From MGBC114079 sp964531385 (GTDB taxonomy: Bacteria; Bacillota; Clostridia; Lachnospirales; CAG-274): a stretch of 64,000 nucleotides of DNA. Each line of letters opens with the position of its first letter. Position 1 is the first letter of the stretch. The notes under the pieces were generated by a model that worked only from the letters and a program-made list of their open reading frames with translations, was not told the origin of the DNA and did no database searches. The stretch spans positions 1-64,000 of the forward strand of contig CAZHGC010000004.1 of assembly GCA_964531385.1 (NCBI GenBank), in the 5' to 3' direction. Both the position numbers and the translations under genes were made by a program. This document shows, piece after piece, positions 1 through 7,519 of the stretch.

Positions 1-1
1 G

Positions 2-82
2 ATGACACACAGTTGGGGACAAAAGGTGGTCAGATTCTATGACCCTGACGGTAATTTGATTGAAGTTGGAACACCTGTTTAA
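2..82 (+). CDS. VOC (glyoxalase/bleomycin-resistance fold) protein, C-terminal end only
   Basis: Only the last 26 codons are inside the window; the gene enters from the left edge. The frame reads HSWGQKVVRFYDPDGNLIEVGTP and then TAA. The pattern F-Y-D-P-D-G-N-x-I-E-V-G is the last beta strand of the vicinal-oxygen-chelate fold, where the Glu is usually a metal ligand. Substrate cannot be inferred from this piece. A strong terminator follows at 151-187, so the gene is probably the end of its own transcript. Confidence 0.8.
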   Translation: MTHSWGQKVVRFYDPDGNLIEVGTPV

Positions 83-150
83 TTCGTATCGACAACTTCC
101 AGTTTGTCGCACTGACAAAAATACAGAATACAGTATAAGATTCAACAATC

Positions 151-187
151 GGCGGGTGGCTAAATCTTTAGTTGCCTGCCATTCTTT
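151..187 (+). terminator. Terminator after the VOC gene
   Basis: GGCGGGTGGCTAAA (151-164) can pair along its whole length with TTTAGTTGCCTGCC (167-180), using G-U wobbles, and ATTCTTT follows. It lies 70 bases after the VOC stop codon. Confidence 0.75.
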
Positions 188-212
188 ATGCCGATAAATA
201 CTGCATTTCAGA

Positions 213-237
213 GGGGGCAAATGAACCCCCCTATTTT
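213..237 (+). terminator. Small G/C hairpin with T-tract, possible second terminator
   Basis: GGGGG (213-217) pairs with CCCCC (226-230) over an 8-base loop and is followed by CTATTTTT. The stem is short, so it is at most a back-up terminator upstream of the aroB promoter. Confidence 0.4.
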
Positions 238-272
238 TAACACAGAATTTTGGCATAATTCAAAAATGATAC

Positions 273-301
273 TTGAATAAAATTTTTGACGGTGGTATAA
301 T
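273..301 (+). promoter_or_regulatory. SigA-type promoter for aroB-lspA
   Basis: TTGAAT (273-278), a 17-base spacer and a perfect TATAAT (296-301). The predicted transcript starts near 308, about 75 bases ahead of aroB. Confidence 0.7.
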
Positions 302-381
302 ATTATACAAAAAGTTTTATTTTTGGATTATACAAAGGCTGTTTGGCTGAAGGAACGGATTTTTTGAAAGGGTGATTTTTG

Positions 382-1461
382 GTGGATACGCTTTTTGTTA
401 AAACGGCAAGCAAGGAATATCCTATTTATATAAATGATGATTTTTCGGCTCTTGAAAAGGCTTTTTTTGATGCGGGATTTGAAGGGAAAAAGGCTTGCAT
501 TATTGCCGACAGCAATACGGAAGCACTTTATCTTGAAGAAATTGAGAAAATTGCAAAGGGTTGTTTTTCGGAAGTTTTTAGCTATGCTTTTGAAGCGGGA
601 GAAAAAAGCAAAAATCTTGATGTTATAAGAGATTTTTACAGTTTTTTTGTTGAAAAGGGTTTGGACAGAAAATCGGTTGTTATAGCACTTGGCGGCGGAG
701 TTGTTGGAGATATGGCGGGATTTGCGGCGGCAACTTATATGCGAGGAATTAAATTTGTTCAAATTCCGACAACGCTTCTTTCACAGGTTGATAGTAGTGT
801 TGGCGGGAAAGTTGGCGTTGATTTCCTTGGCAATAAAAATATGATTGGTGCTTTTTATCAACCAGAGTTTGTTTATGTTAATGTTAAAACTTTAAATACT
901 CTTCCTTATAATCAGGTTGCTGCAGGGATTGCGGAAGCCATTAAATACGGTTATATAATTGACAAGGATTTTTTGTTATATTTTAAAGAAAATATGCAGA
1001 AAATTAAAGAATTGTCTTCGGAAGAAATTAAAAAGGTTGTTTATACTTCTTGCAAAGCGAAAGCTTTTGTTGTTTCGGAAGATGAAAAAGAATCGGGACT
1101 TCGTGAAATTTTAAATTTTGGTCATACTTTTGGTCATGCTGTTGAGTCACTTTCGAAATTTAATCTTTTGCACGGCGAATGCGTTTCGATTGGAATGGTT
1201 GCGGCTTTGAAATTATCTCTTGGACGGGGGTTTGTTCAACAGGAGGATTTGGATTTTGCAAAAGAACTTCTACGGTTTTTTGAATTGCCGATTGCAGTAG
1301 AGGGATTTGACAAAAACGAAATATTTAAGCAGATGTTTTCTGACAAAAAAACAAAGAATAATAAACTGAACATTGTTGCGTTAAGGAAGATTGGCGAAGC
1401 GTATACCGAAAGCGAAGTTTCTGATGATGAGGTTTTGGACGCAATTGAATATATCCTTTGA
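382..1461 (+). CDS. aroB: 3-dehydroquinate synthase
   Basis: Converts DAHP to 3-dehydroquinate in the cytoplasm, step two of the shikimate pathway. The protein has 359 residues, the usual size. The glycine-rich NAD-binding stretch GGGVVGDMAGF follows residue 100, and the metal-site segments AEAIKYG, HTFGHAVES and LLHGECVSIGM supply the expected Glu and two His. GTG at 382 is chosen because AAAGGGTGA (367-375) lies a normal distance upstream; TTG at 379 is the alternative. lspA follows 48 bases later on the same strand and is probably co-transcribed. aroC, a later step of the same pathway, is at 23308-24417 on the other strand. Confidence 0.95.
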   Translation: MDTLFVKTASKEYPIYINDDFSALEKAFFDAGFEGKKACIIADSNTEALYLEEIEKIAKGCFSEVFSYAFEAGEKSKNLDVIRDFYSFFVEKGLDRKSVVIALGGGVVGDMAGFAAATYMRGIKFVQIPTTLLSQVDSSVGGKVGVDFLGNKNMIGAFYQPEFVYVNVKTLNTLPYNQVAAGIAEAIKYGYIIDKDFLLYFKENMQKIKELSSEEIKKVVYTSCKAKAFVVSEDEKESGLREILNFGHTFGHAVESLSKFNLLHGECVSIGMVAALKLSLGRGFVQQEDLDFAKELLRFFELPIAVEGFDKNEIFKQMFSDKKTKNNKLNIVALRKIGEAYTESEVSDDEVLDAIEYIL

Positions 1462-1509
1462 CGAATTGTTGAATGAAAGCAAAAGCTACTTGATTAATCG
1501 GAGGGGCAT

Positions 1510-2004
1510 ATGCATTATATTTTACCTGTAATTTCTGTTGTGGTTCTTGTTTTTACAGACCAATTTATTAAATATTTGACTGTTCAAAATTTTTATAATG
1601 GCAGAAGTTTTGAAGTTATTGAAAATTTTTTCTATTTGACATATACGGGCAATCCGGGTGCGGCATGGGGCGTTTTTAGCGGAGCGAGAGTGTTTTTTCT
1701 TATTGCTACGCTGATTATTTTAATTGCTATGATTATTTATTATGTTAAATTGCCGAGAGGCAAAGGAATGAAATTTGTTAGAATTGCACTTGTTATGATT
1801 GCTTCAGGTGCATTTGGAAACTTTATTGACCGACTTTTTCGTGACGGAGGAAAAGTTGTTGATATGTTCCATTTGACTTTTTGGGGGATTTACGATTTTC
1901 CTGTTTTTAATTTTGCCGATATTTTAATTGTTACGGGAACGATTTTGCTTGGCGGAGTTGTTATATTTTGCAAGGATTTAGATTTGAGCATACGAAAAAA
2001 ATGA
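1510..2004 (+). CDS. lspA: Lipoprotein signal peptidase (signal peptidase II)
   Basis: Integral membrane aspartyl protease that removes signal peptides from diacylglyceryl-modified prolipoproteins. The 164 residues form about four hydrophobic segments. The family blocks are visible: TGNPGAAWG, the first catalytic block GNFIDRLFRDGGKVVDMF and the second NFADILI, with the two catalytic Asp residues. GAGGGG lies 5 bases before the ATG. Substrates in this window include the lipobox proteins at 45292-46170 and 55629-56078. A strong terminator at 2018-2054 ends the aroB-lspA unit. Confidence 0.95.
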   Translation: MHYILPVISVVVLVFTDQFIKYLTVQNFYNGRSFEVIENFFYLTYTGNPGAAWGVFSGARVFFLIATLIILIAMIIYYVKLPRGKGMKFVRIALVMIASGAFGNFIDRLFRDGGKVVDMFHLTFWGIYDFPVFNFADILIVTGTILLGGVVIFCKDLDLSIRKK

Positions 2005-2017
2005 GAGTTTTTTGTTT

Positions 2018-2054
2018 AACCTTTGCTTTGATGTTTGGGCAAAGGTTATTTTTT
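2018..2054 (+). terminator. Terminator after lspA
   Basis: AACCTTTGC (2018-2026) and GCAAAGGTT (2039-2047) form a perfect 9-bp stem followed by ATTTTTT. It lies 13 bases after the lspA stop codon. Confidence 0.85.
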
Positions 2055-2091
2055 ACAAATTTTAATGCTTGGATTTAATTTTTTGAAAATT

Positions 2092-2125
2092 AAAATGTAA
2101 CAATTGGACAGGCAAAATGTAACAA
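2092..2125 (+). promoter_or_regulatory. Direct repeat with WalR-like half-sites upstream of the NlpC/P60 gene
   Basis: AAAATGTAACAA occurs at 2092-2103 and again at 2114-2125. Each contains TGTAAC, a WalR (YycF) half-site; the two half-sites are 22 bp apart centre to centre, on the same face of the helix. They lie about 150 bp upstream of the promoter at 2265-2293. The rest of the AT-rich spacer 2055-2264 shows no gene. Confidence 0.4.
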
Positions 2126-2264
2126 ATAAAATTTTTTTACAAATGCTTTTAAAACATAATTGTTAAATTTGAACGGTTTTTCATCAAATATTCGATTGTT
2201 GTGTTTTTTGTTTTCAGCATTTTTTTGTTTATTTTAACAAATTTTCATTTTTTTAATATAGGTG

Positions 2265-2293
2265 TTGACAAATGTTTAAAATGATTATATAAT
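2265..2293 (+). promoter_or_regulatory. Consensus promoter for the NlpC/P60 hydrolase
   Basis: TTGACA (2265-2270), 17 bases, TATAAT (2288-2293): a full match to the vegetative sigma consensus. The leader is about 80 bases long and contains the WalR-like box at 2299-2315. Confidence 0.85.
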
Positions 2294-2298
2294 AATTA

Positions 2299-2315
2299 TG
2301 TAACATTTATGTAAT
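2299..2315 (+). promoter_or_regulatory. WalR (YycF)-type box TGTAAC-N5-TGTAAT
   Basis: TGTAAC (2299-2304), ATTTA, TGTAAT (2310-2315) fits the published Bacillus/Staphylococcus WalR consensus TGTWAH-N5-TGTWAH exactly. It overlaps the expected transcription start of a cell-wall hydrolase gene, the typical WalR target class. Placement at +1 would favour repression, but the sign of the effect is an inference. Confidence 0.6.
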
Positions 2316-2378
2316 AAATTATGATGAGTTAATTTGGTGTTATTTGTTGGTGTTTATACATTAGGAGGAATTAATAAA

Positions 2379-3287
2379 ATGAAGTTTGTTAAAAATATTA
2401 AGAAAGTTGTTGCTTTAGGTGTGGCATTTGCTACTTTAAATACTTCTCTTGCTTTTGCGGGAGCTATTGTTAAGGTTACAGGAACAAATGTAAATATTCG
2501 TTCGGGGGCTTCAACTTCTTCAGATGTTGTTTCAACTGTTGATGAGGGTCTTACTCTTTCGGTTGTTTCTTTGCAAGACGGTTGGTTTAAACTTTCAAGC
2601 GTTGACGGCAAAGAGTCTTATGTTACTACTGAATTTGTTAAACTTACTCAGGCTGACGGTGTTGTTAATTCCGAAGGTGTTAATATAAGAACTGCTCCTT
2701 CAACTTCTGCAGCTGTTGTTTCACAGGTTAGCAAAGGTCAGAGCCTTGCTGTTACTGCTGATGTTGGTGAGTGGTATGAAGTTAAATATAACAATTCTCT
2801 TGCTTATGTTCATAAAGATTTTGTTTCCGGCGATATGCTTAAATATCTTCCGGGTAAAAAAGTTTCTGTTACAATTACTCCTGTTAACAATAATAACAGC
2901 ACAAAATCAAAAGGCGAAGAAGTTGTTGCTTATGCTAAAAAGTTCTTGGGAACTCCTTATGTTTATGGTGGAACTAATCTTAATTCGGGTGTTGACTGTT
3001 CGGGATTTGTTTACAGTGTTTACAAAAACTTTGGCGTTAGCTTGAACAGAGTTTCAAGAGACCAAATAAGCAACGGTACAAGAGTTGAAAAATCAAATCT
3101 TCAGCCTGGAGACTTAGTGTTCTTTAATACAGGCGGAAATTCAAGAATTTCTCACGTTGGTATGTATATTGGAAACGGAAATTATATTCACGCAACTAAC
3201 GGAAAAGGTAATTGCGTTCAGATTACAAGCCTTGGTTCAAGTTATTCGGCAAGAACTTATGTTGGTGCTTGCAGAGTTCTTAAATAA
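2379..3287 (+). CDS. Secreted SH3b-SH3b-NlpC/P60 cell-wall peptidase
   Basis: Predicted exported peptidoglycan hydrolase that cleaves stem or cross-link peptides. ATG at 2379 is chosen over upstream GTG codons because TAGGAGGAA is 8 bases before it and it opens a clean signal peptide (KFVKNIKK, hydrophobic core, then AFAG near residue 27). Two bacterial SH3 repeats follow (about 28-90 and 91-155, each with NVNIR/GVNIR), then a linker and the NlpC/P60 domain (about 185-302). The catalytic Cys is C207 in GVDCSGFV; the His residues are in ISHVGMYIG and YIHA. It has its own promoter, a WalR-like box and terminator. It may act in growth or daughter-cell separation. Confidence 0.93.
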   Translation: MKFVKNIKKVVALGVAFATLNTSLAFAGAIVKVTGTNVNIRSGASTSSDVVSTVDEGLTLSVVSLQDGWFKLSSVDGKESYVTTEFVKLTQADGVVNSEGVNIRTAPSTSAAVVSQVSKGQSLAVTADVGEWYEVKYNNSLAYVHKDFVSGDMLKYLPGKKVSVTITPVNNNNSTKSKGEEVVAYAKKFLGTPYVYGGTNLNSGVDCSGFVYSVYKNFGVSLNRVSRDQISNGTRVEKSNLQPGDLVFFNTGGNSRISHVGMYIGNGNYIHATNGKGNCVQITSLGSSYSARTYVGACRVLK

Positions 3288-3305
3288 TTTTAAATTGAAG
3301 TTTTG

Positions 3306-3335
3306 GGCTGTCGAATTTCGGCAGCCTTATTTTAT
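3306..3335 (+). terminator. Terminator after the NlpC/P60 gene
   Basis: GGCTGTCGAA and TTCGGCAGCC pair with one wobble over a short loop (3306-3326); TTATTTTATT follows. It lies 19 bases after the stop codon. Confidence 0.8.
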
Positions 3336-3393
3336 TCACATTTAGTCAATGCCTTATATTTTTTGTGACAGTTGATGTTTTTGAATTTTGTTT

Positions 3394-3452
3394 TGACATA
3401 ACAGAGGAGACAAAAAAATTATTTTTACAGCCTTTGTTATGTTATTTTTTTT
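3394..3452 (+). terminator. Second strong hairpin with T8 run, no gene directly upstream
   Basis: TGACATAACAGAGG (3394-3407) pairs throughout (two wobbles) with CCTTTGTTATGTTA (3431-3444), followed by eight T. The preceding gene already has a terminator, so this is either a back-up or the end of a short RNA starting after 3336. Confidence 0.55.
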
Positions 3453-3737
3453 GCCCGTTTTGAGGCAATTGAAACGATGTTATGTTACTGCGATTTTGAA
3501 TTATATTTTTTGGTTTTGTGTCAAAATATGCGGTATTGTTTAAAAAACTGTTGCAATAAGTATATATATTAGTGTATTATATAAGTATAGGGAAAGCAAT
3601 TGCGTGTTGTTTTATGATATAATGTTGATTATTTGGGATAATTTTGCTTTGTTTCGAGATGGAGAAACATTTAAAACCCGATGTTATTAGGATATGTTTC
3701 TTTCATATAAAGAAAAATTTTTACGGGAGTGTTTATT
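3453..3737. other. AT-rich spacer ahead of the hydrogenase-chemoreceptor gene
   Basis: No convincing open reading frame. A small hairpin TTGCC/GGCAA sits at 3451-3468. A possible extended -10 (TGATATAAT, 3615-3623) has no good -35; a weaker TTGCAA-18-TATTAT pair lies at 3551-3580. Either could drive the gene at 3738. Confidence 0.5.
3615..3623 (+). promoter_or_regulatory. Possible extended -10 promoter for the hydrogenase-MCP gene
   Basis: TG-A-TATAAT is an extended -10 element. No clear -35 is visible 16-18 bases upstream, so the call is tentative. The leader would be about 110 bases. Confidence 0.35.
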
Positions 3738-5687
3738 ATGGAAATAATTGGAATTGATTTGGAAAAATGCGTTGGTTGTAATTCATGTGTTAGAGTCTGT
3801 CCTGCTCCTGCGGCGAACGTTGCAAGATATGATGAACGAGGTGAAATGATTATCGATATTGACGGAGAAAGGTGCATTAAATGCGGAGCGTGTATTGCGG
3901 CTTGTTCTCATGGTGCAAGATATTTTCGTGATGATACTGAAAAATTTATAAACGATGTGAAAAAAGGCGAGGATATTATTGTTATTGCAGCACCTGCAAT
4001 TAAAATTGCGTTTGACGGAAATTGGCGTCACGCATTGCAATGGCTTAGAAATAACGGAGTTAAAGAAATTTTTGACGTTTCTTTGGGTGCGGATATTTGC
4101 ACTTGGGCTCACGTTAAATATATTAAAGAAAATCCGGATAAAAAAATTATTTCACAGCCTTGTGCTGCAATTGTGAATTATGTTTTGAGACACAAACCTA
4201 ATCTTATTGATAATTTGTCACCTATTCACAGCCCTATGCTTTGCCTTGCGATTTACATAAAAAAATATCTTGGTAAAAATTGCAAGATTGCGGCTTTATC
4301 ACCTTGTGTTGCAAAGAAAGACGAATTTGAGCAAACAGGTTATATTGATTATAATGTTACCTTTAAGCATCTTAAACAATATTTTGAAGATAACAGAATT
4401 TCACTTCCTAAAATTAAAGTTTTCAGCGAATTTGAATTTGACGTTGAACAGGGGCTTGTTGGTGCAATTTATCCGAAGCCGGGCGGACTTAAAGAAAATA
4501 TTCTTATTCATCTTCCGAAAGCTCATATTATGAATTCCGAAGGAATTAACAAGGTTTATGGTGAAATTAATGAGTATGAGAATGAGAATTCGAAAGATTT
4601 GCCAGATGTGTTTGACGTTCTTAATTGTGAATTCGGTTGTAATGACGGTCCTGCTGTTGGTCAGGATTATAAATCTTTTAAAATGGAATCGATTATGAAC
4701 GATGTTAAGGAATATACTCTTAGCAAAAGAAACGGTTCTGTTGAAATTGATGAAAACGGAAATTGCACAGAGGATTTGCAATTTAGAGAATTTGAAGAAA
4801 AGCTTAATTTAAACGATTTTAAACGCAGATATGTTTCTAAATGCAAAGAACTTAGGAAGATTTCAAATCAAGAGCTTGAAGAAGCTTTTAAAGTTTTGGG
4901 AAAAACAACTCCGATTGAAAAAACTTTTGACTGTCACGCTTGCGGATATAAAACTTGCAAGGAAATGGCAGAGGCAATTGCTTTGGGTGTTAATATACCG
5001 AATAATTGTCGTCAAAATATAATGAACCAAATAAAACAAGAAACTTTGAGAATTGAAGAAATTAACAGGACGATTCTTGAGATAACGAGCGAGCTTGCGA
5101 ATGTTTTTGCTGTTCTTAACAGCAGTGTTGAGGAAACTCAGAAAGATTCTGAGAAAATTGGTGAGCTTGGTCAAAAAGGCATTGAAGATATGACGTTGGT
5201 TAATGAATATATGAAAGAGCTTACGAGCTTGGGCAATGAAATTTCTTCTAATATTGACGGAATTAGAAAAAATGCCGGAAATTATAAAAAGATTACAGAT
5301 GATGTTGAGGGTATTGCTCAAAATATTAATCTTCTTTCATTTAATGCGTCTATTGAGGCGGCAAGAGCGGGCGAACTTGGAAAAGGCTTTGCTGTTATTG
5401 CAAACAGTATTCGAGAGTTGTCTGAAAATTCACGTAGGTCGGTTCAAAACGCAAATACTCACAACAAAAATATAAATGAGTCTATTGTTTACATAAACGG
5501 CGTTATAAAAGATTTTAACGAAAAAATAAAAAATCTTATAAACGTTGTTGGAAACACAATTAAAGATGTTCAAAATACATCTGAAAACAGTAAGCTTATA
5601 AGTGAATCGATGAGTAATGTTCGAGGTTTGTCGGAAAAAGTTAATAAGCTTATTGAAAAGGCTAACGAAGTTCTTCAAGTTAAATAA
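3738..5687 (+). CDS. [FeFe]-hydrogenase-type sensor fused to a methyl-accepting chemotaxis signalling domain
   Basis: 649 residues, soluble, no membrane segment. Domains in order: two [4Fe-4S] ferredoxin motifs (CVGCNSC and CIKCGAC, residues 1-60); [FeFe]-hydrogenase large-subunit C-terminal domain (about 75-330); a four-Cys Fe-S motif beginning FDCHACGYKTC (about 396-420); and a chemoreceptor cytoplasmic hairpin (about 450-649) with LSFNASIEAARAGE near residue 530. The four H-cluster ligands are present: C142 (QPCAA), C190 (SPCVAKK), C297 and C301 (CEFGC). The proton-relay Cys that precedes the first ligand in catalytic enzymes (TSCCP) is replaced by Pro. This matches HydS-like sensory hydrogenases rather than H2-producing ones. 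Likely role: cytoplasmic H2 or redox input to CheA. ATG at 3738 follows GGGAG. Confidence 0.88.
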   Translation: MEIIGIDLEKCVGCNSCVRVCPAPAANVARYDERGEMIIDIDGERCIKCGACIAACSHGARYFRDDTEKFINDVKKGEDIIVIAAPAIKIAFDGNWRHALQWLRNNGVKEIFDVSLGADICTWAHVKYIKENPDKKIISQPCAAIVNYVLRHKPNLIDNLSPIHSPMLCLAIYIKKYLGKNCKIAALSPCVAKKDEFEQTGYIDYNVTFKHLKQYFEDNRISLPKIKVFSEFEFDVEQGLVGAIYPKPGGLKENILIHLPKAHIMNSEGINKVYGEINEYENENSKDLPDVFDVLNCEFGCNDGPAVGQDYKSFKMESIMNDVKEYTLSKRNGSVEIDENGNCTEDLQFREFEEKLNLNDFKRRYVSKCKELRKISNQELEEAFKVLGKTTPIEKTFDCHACGYKTCKEMAEAIALGVNIPNNCRQNIMNQIKQETLRIEEINRTILEITSELANVFAVLNSSVEETQKDSEKIGELGQKGIEDMTLVNEYMKELTSLGNEISSNIDGIRKNAGNYKKITDDVEGIAQNINLLSFNASIEAARAGELGKGFAVIANSIRELSENSRRSVQNANTHNKNINESIVYINGVIKDFNEKIKNLINVVGNTIKDVQNTSENSKLISESMSNVRGLSEKVNKLIEKANEVLQVK

Positions 5688-5694
5688 TGTTTTT

Positions 5695-5734
5695 AAAGAC
5701 TTAGAAATGCAAACGGGTTTCTAAGTCTTTTTTT
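5695..5734 (+). terminator. Terminator after the hydrogenase-MCP gene
   Basis: AAAGACTTAGAAA (5695-5707) pairs perfectly with TTTCTAAGTCTTT (5718-5730), followed by further T residues. Confidence 0.88.
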
Positions 5735-5740
5735 ATCATA

Positions 5741-5769
5741 TTGACTTTACAAAACAAGTGTACTATAAT
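5741..5769 (+). promoter_or_regulatory. Promoter for the DUF896 gene
   Basis: TTGACT (5741-5746), 17 bases, TATAAT (5764-5769). It starts just after the preceding terminator. Confidence 0.75.
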
Positions 5770-5852
5770 TTTTATAAATCACTTGCAGGAATGTTTTGTG
5801 CAAGGTTTTGCGGAATTTGATTTTATAATTGATTTTGGATTGGAGAATTGAA

Positions 5853-6053
5853 ATGACAGAGGGATTGGTTGAAAGAATAAACGAGCTTGCGAGAAAAAGC
5901 AAGGCTGAGGGACTTACGGAAAGCGAAAGCATTGAAAGAGACAAGTTGAGAAAACAATATTTGAAAGAATTTAGAGAGGGTATGAAGAAAAATATTCTCG
6001 ACAACATTTATATTGTTGATGAAGACGGAAACGAAAAGAAACTTACAAAATAA
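5853..6053 (+). CDS. DUF896 (YnzC/YlaC-type) small protein
   Basis: 66 residues, mostly charged helix. The pattern INELARKSKAEGLTESE, then KLRKQYLKEFREGMK and a C-terminal IVDEDGNE, is that of the DUF896 family, small two-helix proteins found in most Firmicutes; in Bacillus ynzC lies in the SOS-controlled yneA operon, but the biochemical role is unknown. ATG at 5853 is preferred to TTG at 5829 because GGAG lies 8 bases before it. It is a single-gene unit with its own promoter. No LexA box is seen. Confidence 0.85.
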   Translation: MTEGLVERINELARKSKAEGLTESESIERDKLRKQYLKEFREGMKKNILDNIYIVDEDGNEKKLTK

Positions 6054-6184
6054 ATTTTTTGCTTATTGCTTGTTGAAGTTGTGAAAAGTTGTTGTTTTTT
6101 GCAACGAAAAAAAGTACATATAATAAGGAAGAAACTGAGTGCGATTTACCTTTGAAAAAAATTAAAAAAATTTTAAAAAAATGC

Positions 6185-6213
6185 TTGCATTTATAAAATG
6201 TGTGTGCTATAAT
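6185..6213 (+). promoter_or_regulatory. Main promoter of the ribosomal protein operon
   Basis: TTGCAT (6185-6190), 17 bases, TATAAT (6208-6213), with TG one base ahead of the -10 (extended -10). This is the only strong promoter seen upstream of rpsJ. Confidence 0.8.
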
Positions 6214-6449
6214 ACTATTGTTGTGACACTAAGAGCGTTGAAGCAAAAGGTTGCTGTACTTGTTTACAGGTTTTTTTGCAGAGCGATGTCCAGTTCACGA
6301 AACCGGGCGACAAGGTCACTGTACTATATCTGAATTTTGATGCTACTGTTTCTTAGGAGCAGTTTGCGTTGAAATATGTGTGTAATGTGCAGTCACCACT
6401 TGTCGTACTGAGAAAATCAAAAAAGTGCGAAAAGGAGGGGACTTTTTTT
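6214..6449 (+). other. Structured 5' leader of the S10 operon
   Basis: About 230 transcribed bases precede rpsJ. The GC content is higher than in the flanking spacers. A hairpin can form at 6243-6279: GCAAAA pairs with TTTTGC, and CTGTA (6254-6258) with TACAG (6265-6269), with T7 in the 3' arm, so it could act as an attenuator. A long leader is expected for autogenous control by a ribosomal protein, but I do not recognise a known leader family. No open reading frame of note. Confidence 0.5.
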
Positions 6450-6764
6450 ATGGCTAATCAAAAAATTAGAATCAGTCTCAAAGCTTACGACCATAAGTTA
6501 ATTGACCAGTCTGCAGTTCAGATTATTGAAACTGCTAAAAAGACAGGTGCTAAAATTAGCGGGCCTATTCCGCTTCCTACTAAAAAGGAAGTTGTTACTA
6601 TTCTTAGAGCTGTTCACAAATATAAAGATTCCAGAGAACAGTTCGAAATGAGAACTCATAAGAGATTGATTGATATTTTGATGCCTACTGCCAAGACTGT
6701 TGATGCTTTGACTCGTCTTGATTTACCAGCAGGTGTTGATATTACTTTGAAAATCATGAATTAA
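6450..6764 (+). CDS. rpsJ: 30S ribosomal protein S10 (NusE)
   Basis: 104 residues, the normal length. IRISLKAYDHKLIDQS at the start and TAKTVDALTRLDLPAGVDI at the end are S10 signatures. It is a 30S head protein and, as NusE, binds NusB and NusG in antitermination. ATG at 6450 follows AAAGGAGGGG with an 11-base gap; the longer frame from 6369 has no ribosome binding site. First gene of the operon, after a long leader. Between it and rplC (6765-6860) two small hairpins are visible (6782-6800 and 6811-6832). Confidence 0.97.
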   Translation: MANQKIRISLKAYDHKLIDQSAVQIIETAKKTGAKISGPIPLPTKKEVVTILRAVHKYKDSREQFEMRTHKRLIDILMPTAKTVDALTRLDLPAGVDITLKIMN

Positions 6765-6860
6765 TCCCAGAAATATGGTTTATATAAGTACACCTTATAT
6801 TTGCCTAGAATGATTATCCCTATGAGGACAATCCGCTGTAGAGTTTAGGAGGTACGAAAA

Positions 6861-7490
6861 ATGAAAAAAGCTATTATGGCTAAAAAAATCGGTATGACAC
6901 AGATTTTTGCTGAAAACGGACTTTTAATTCCTGTTACTGTTTTGGAAGCTGGTCCTTGTGTTGTTACTCAGAAAAAAACAGAAGAAAATGACGGATATAC
7001 TGCTATTCAGGTTGGTTTTGGCGAAGTTAAAGAAAAACACGTTAACAAACCGGCTAAAGGTCATTTTGACAAAGCGGGCACTGCTCCTGCTAAGGTTTTG
7101 AAAGAATTCAGAATGGACAGCATTGATGAATATGAAGTTGGTTCTGAAATTAAAGTTGATATTTTTGCCGCAGGCGATAAAGTTGATGTTAGCGGAGTTT
7201 CTAAAGGAAAAGGTTTCCAGGGTGCTATTAAGAGACACAATCAGCACAGAGGACCTATGGCTCACGGTTCTAAATATCACAGAGGTGTTGGTTCTTTATC
7301 ATCTGCAACTACACCGGGTAAGGTTAAAAAAGGCAAGAAAATGCCAGGACATATGGGTTCAGTTAACGTTACTATTCAAAATCTTGAAGTTGTTCGTGCA
7401 GATGCTGAAAAGAATTTGCTTCTTATTAAAGGCGCTGTTCCAGGAAACAAAGGTTCTGTGCTTGTTATTAAAGAAAGCGTAAAGGCTTGA
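6861..7490 (+). CDS. rplC: 50S ribosomal protein L3
   Basis: 209 residues. Begins with MAKKIGMTQIF-type sequence and contains the conserved loop RHNQHRGPMAHGSKYHRGVGS and GKKMPGHMG. L3 is an early assembly protein near the peptidyl-transferase centre; its central loop reaches the A-site. GGAGG lies 8 bases ahead of the ATG. Second gene of the operon; rplD follows after 29 bases. Confidence 0.97.
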   Translation: MKKAIMAKKIGMTQIFAENGLLIPVTVLEAGPCVVTQKKTEENDGYTAIQVGFGEVKEKHVNKPAKGHFDKAGTAPAKVLKEFRMDSIDEYEVGSEIKVDIFAAGDKVDVSGVSKGKGFQGAIKRHNQHRGPMAHGSKYHRGVGSLSSATTPGKVKKGKKMPGHMGSVNVTIQNLEVVRADAEKNLLLIKGAVPGNKGSVLVIKESVKA

Positions 7491-7519
7491 TAATTACTTT
7501 ACGAAAGGAGGAATAAACG

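Noticed and set aside
286..301. TTGACG at 286 as -35 for aroB
   Set aside because: Only 4 bases from the -10; TTGAAT at 273 with a 17-base spacer is the proper -35.
6369..6449. N-terminal extension of S10 (frame open from 6369)
   Set aside because: No binding site, and S10 homologues start at the ATG at 6450; the stretch belongs to the leader.
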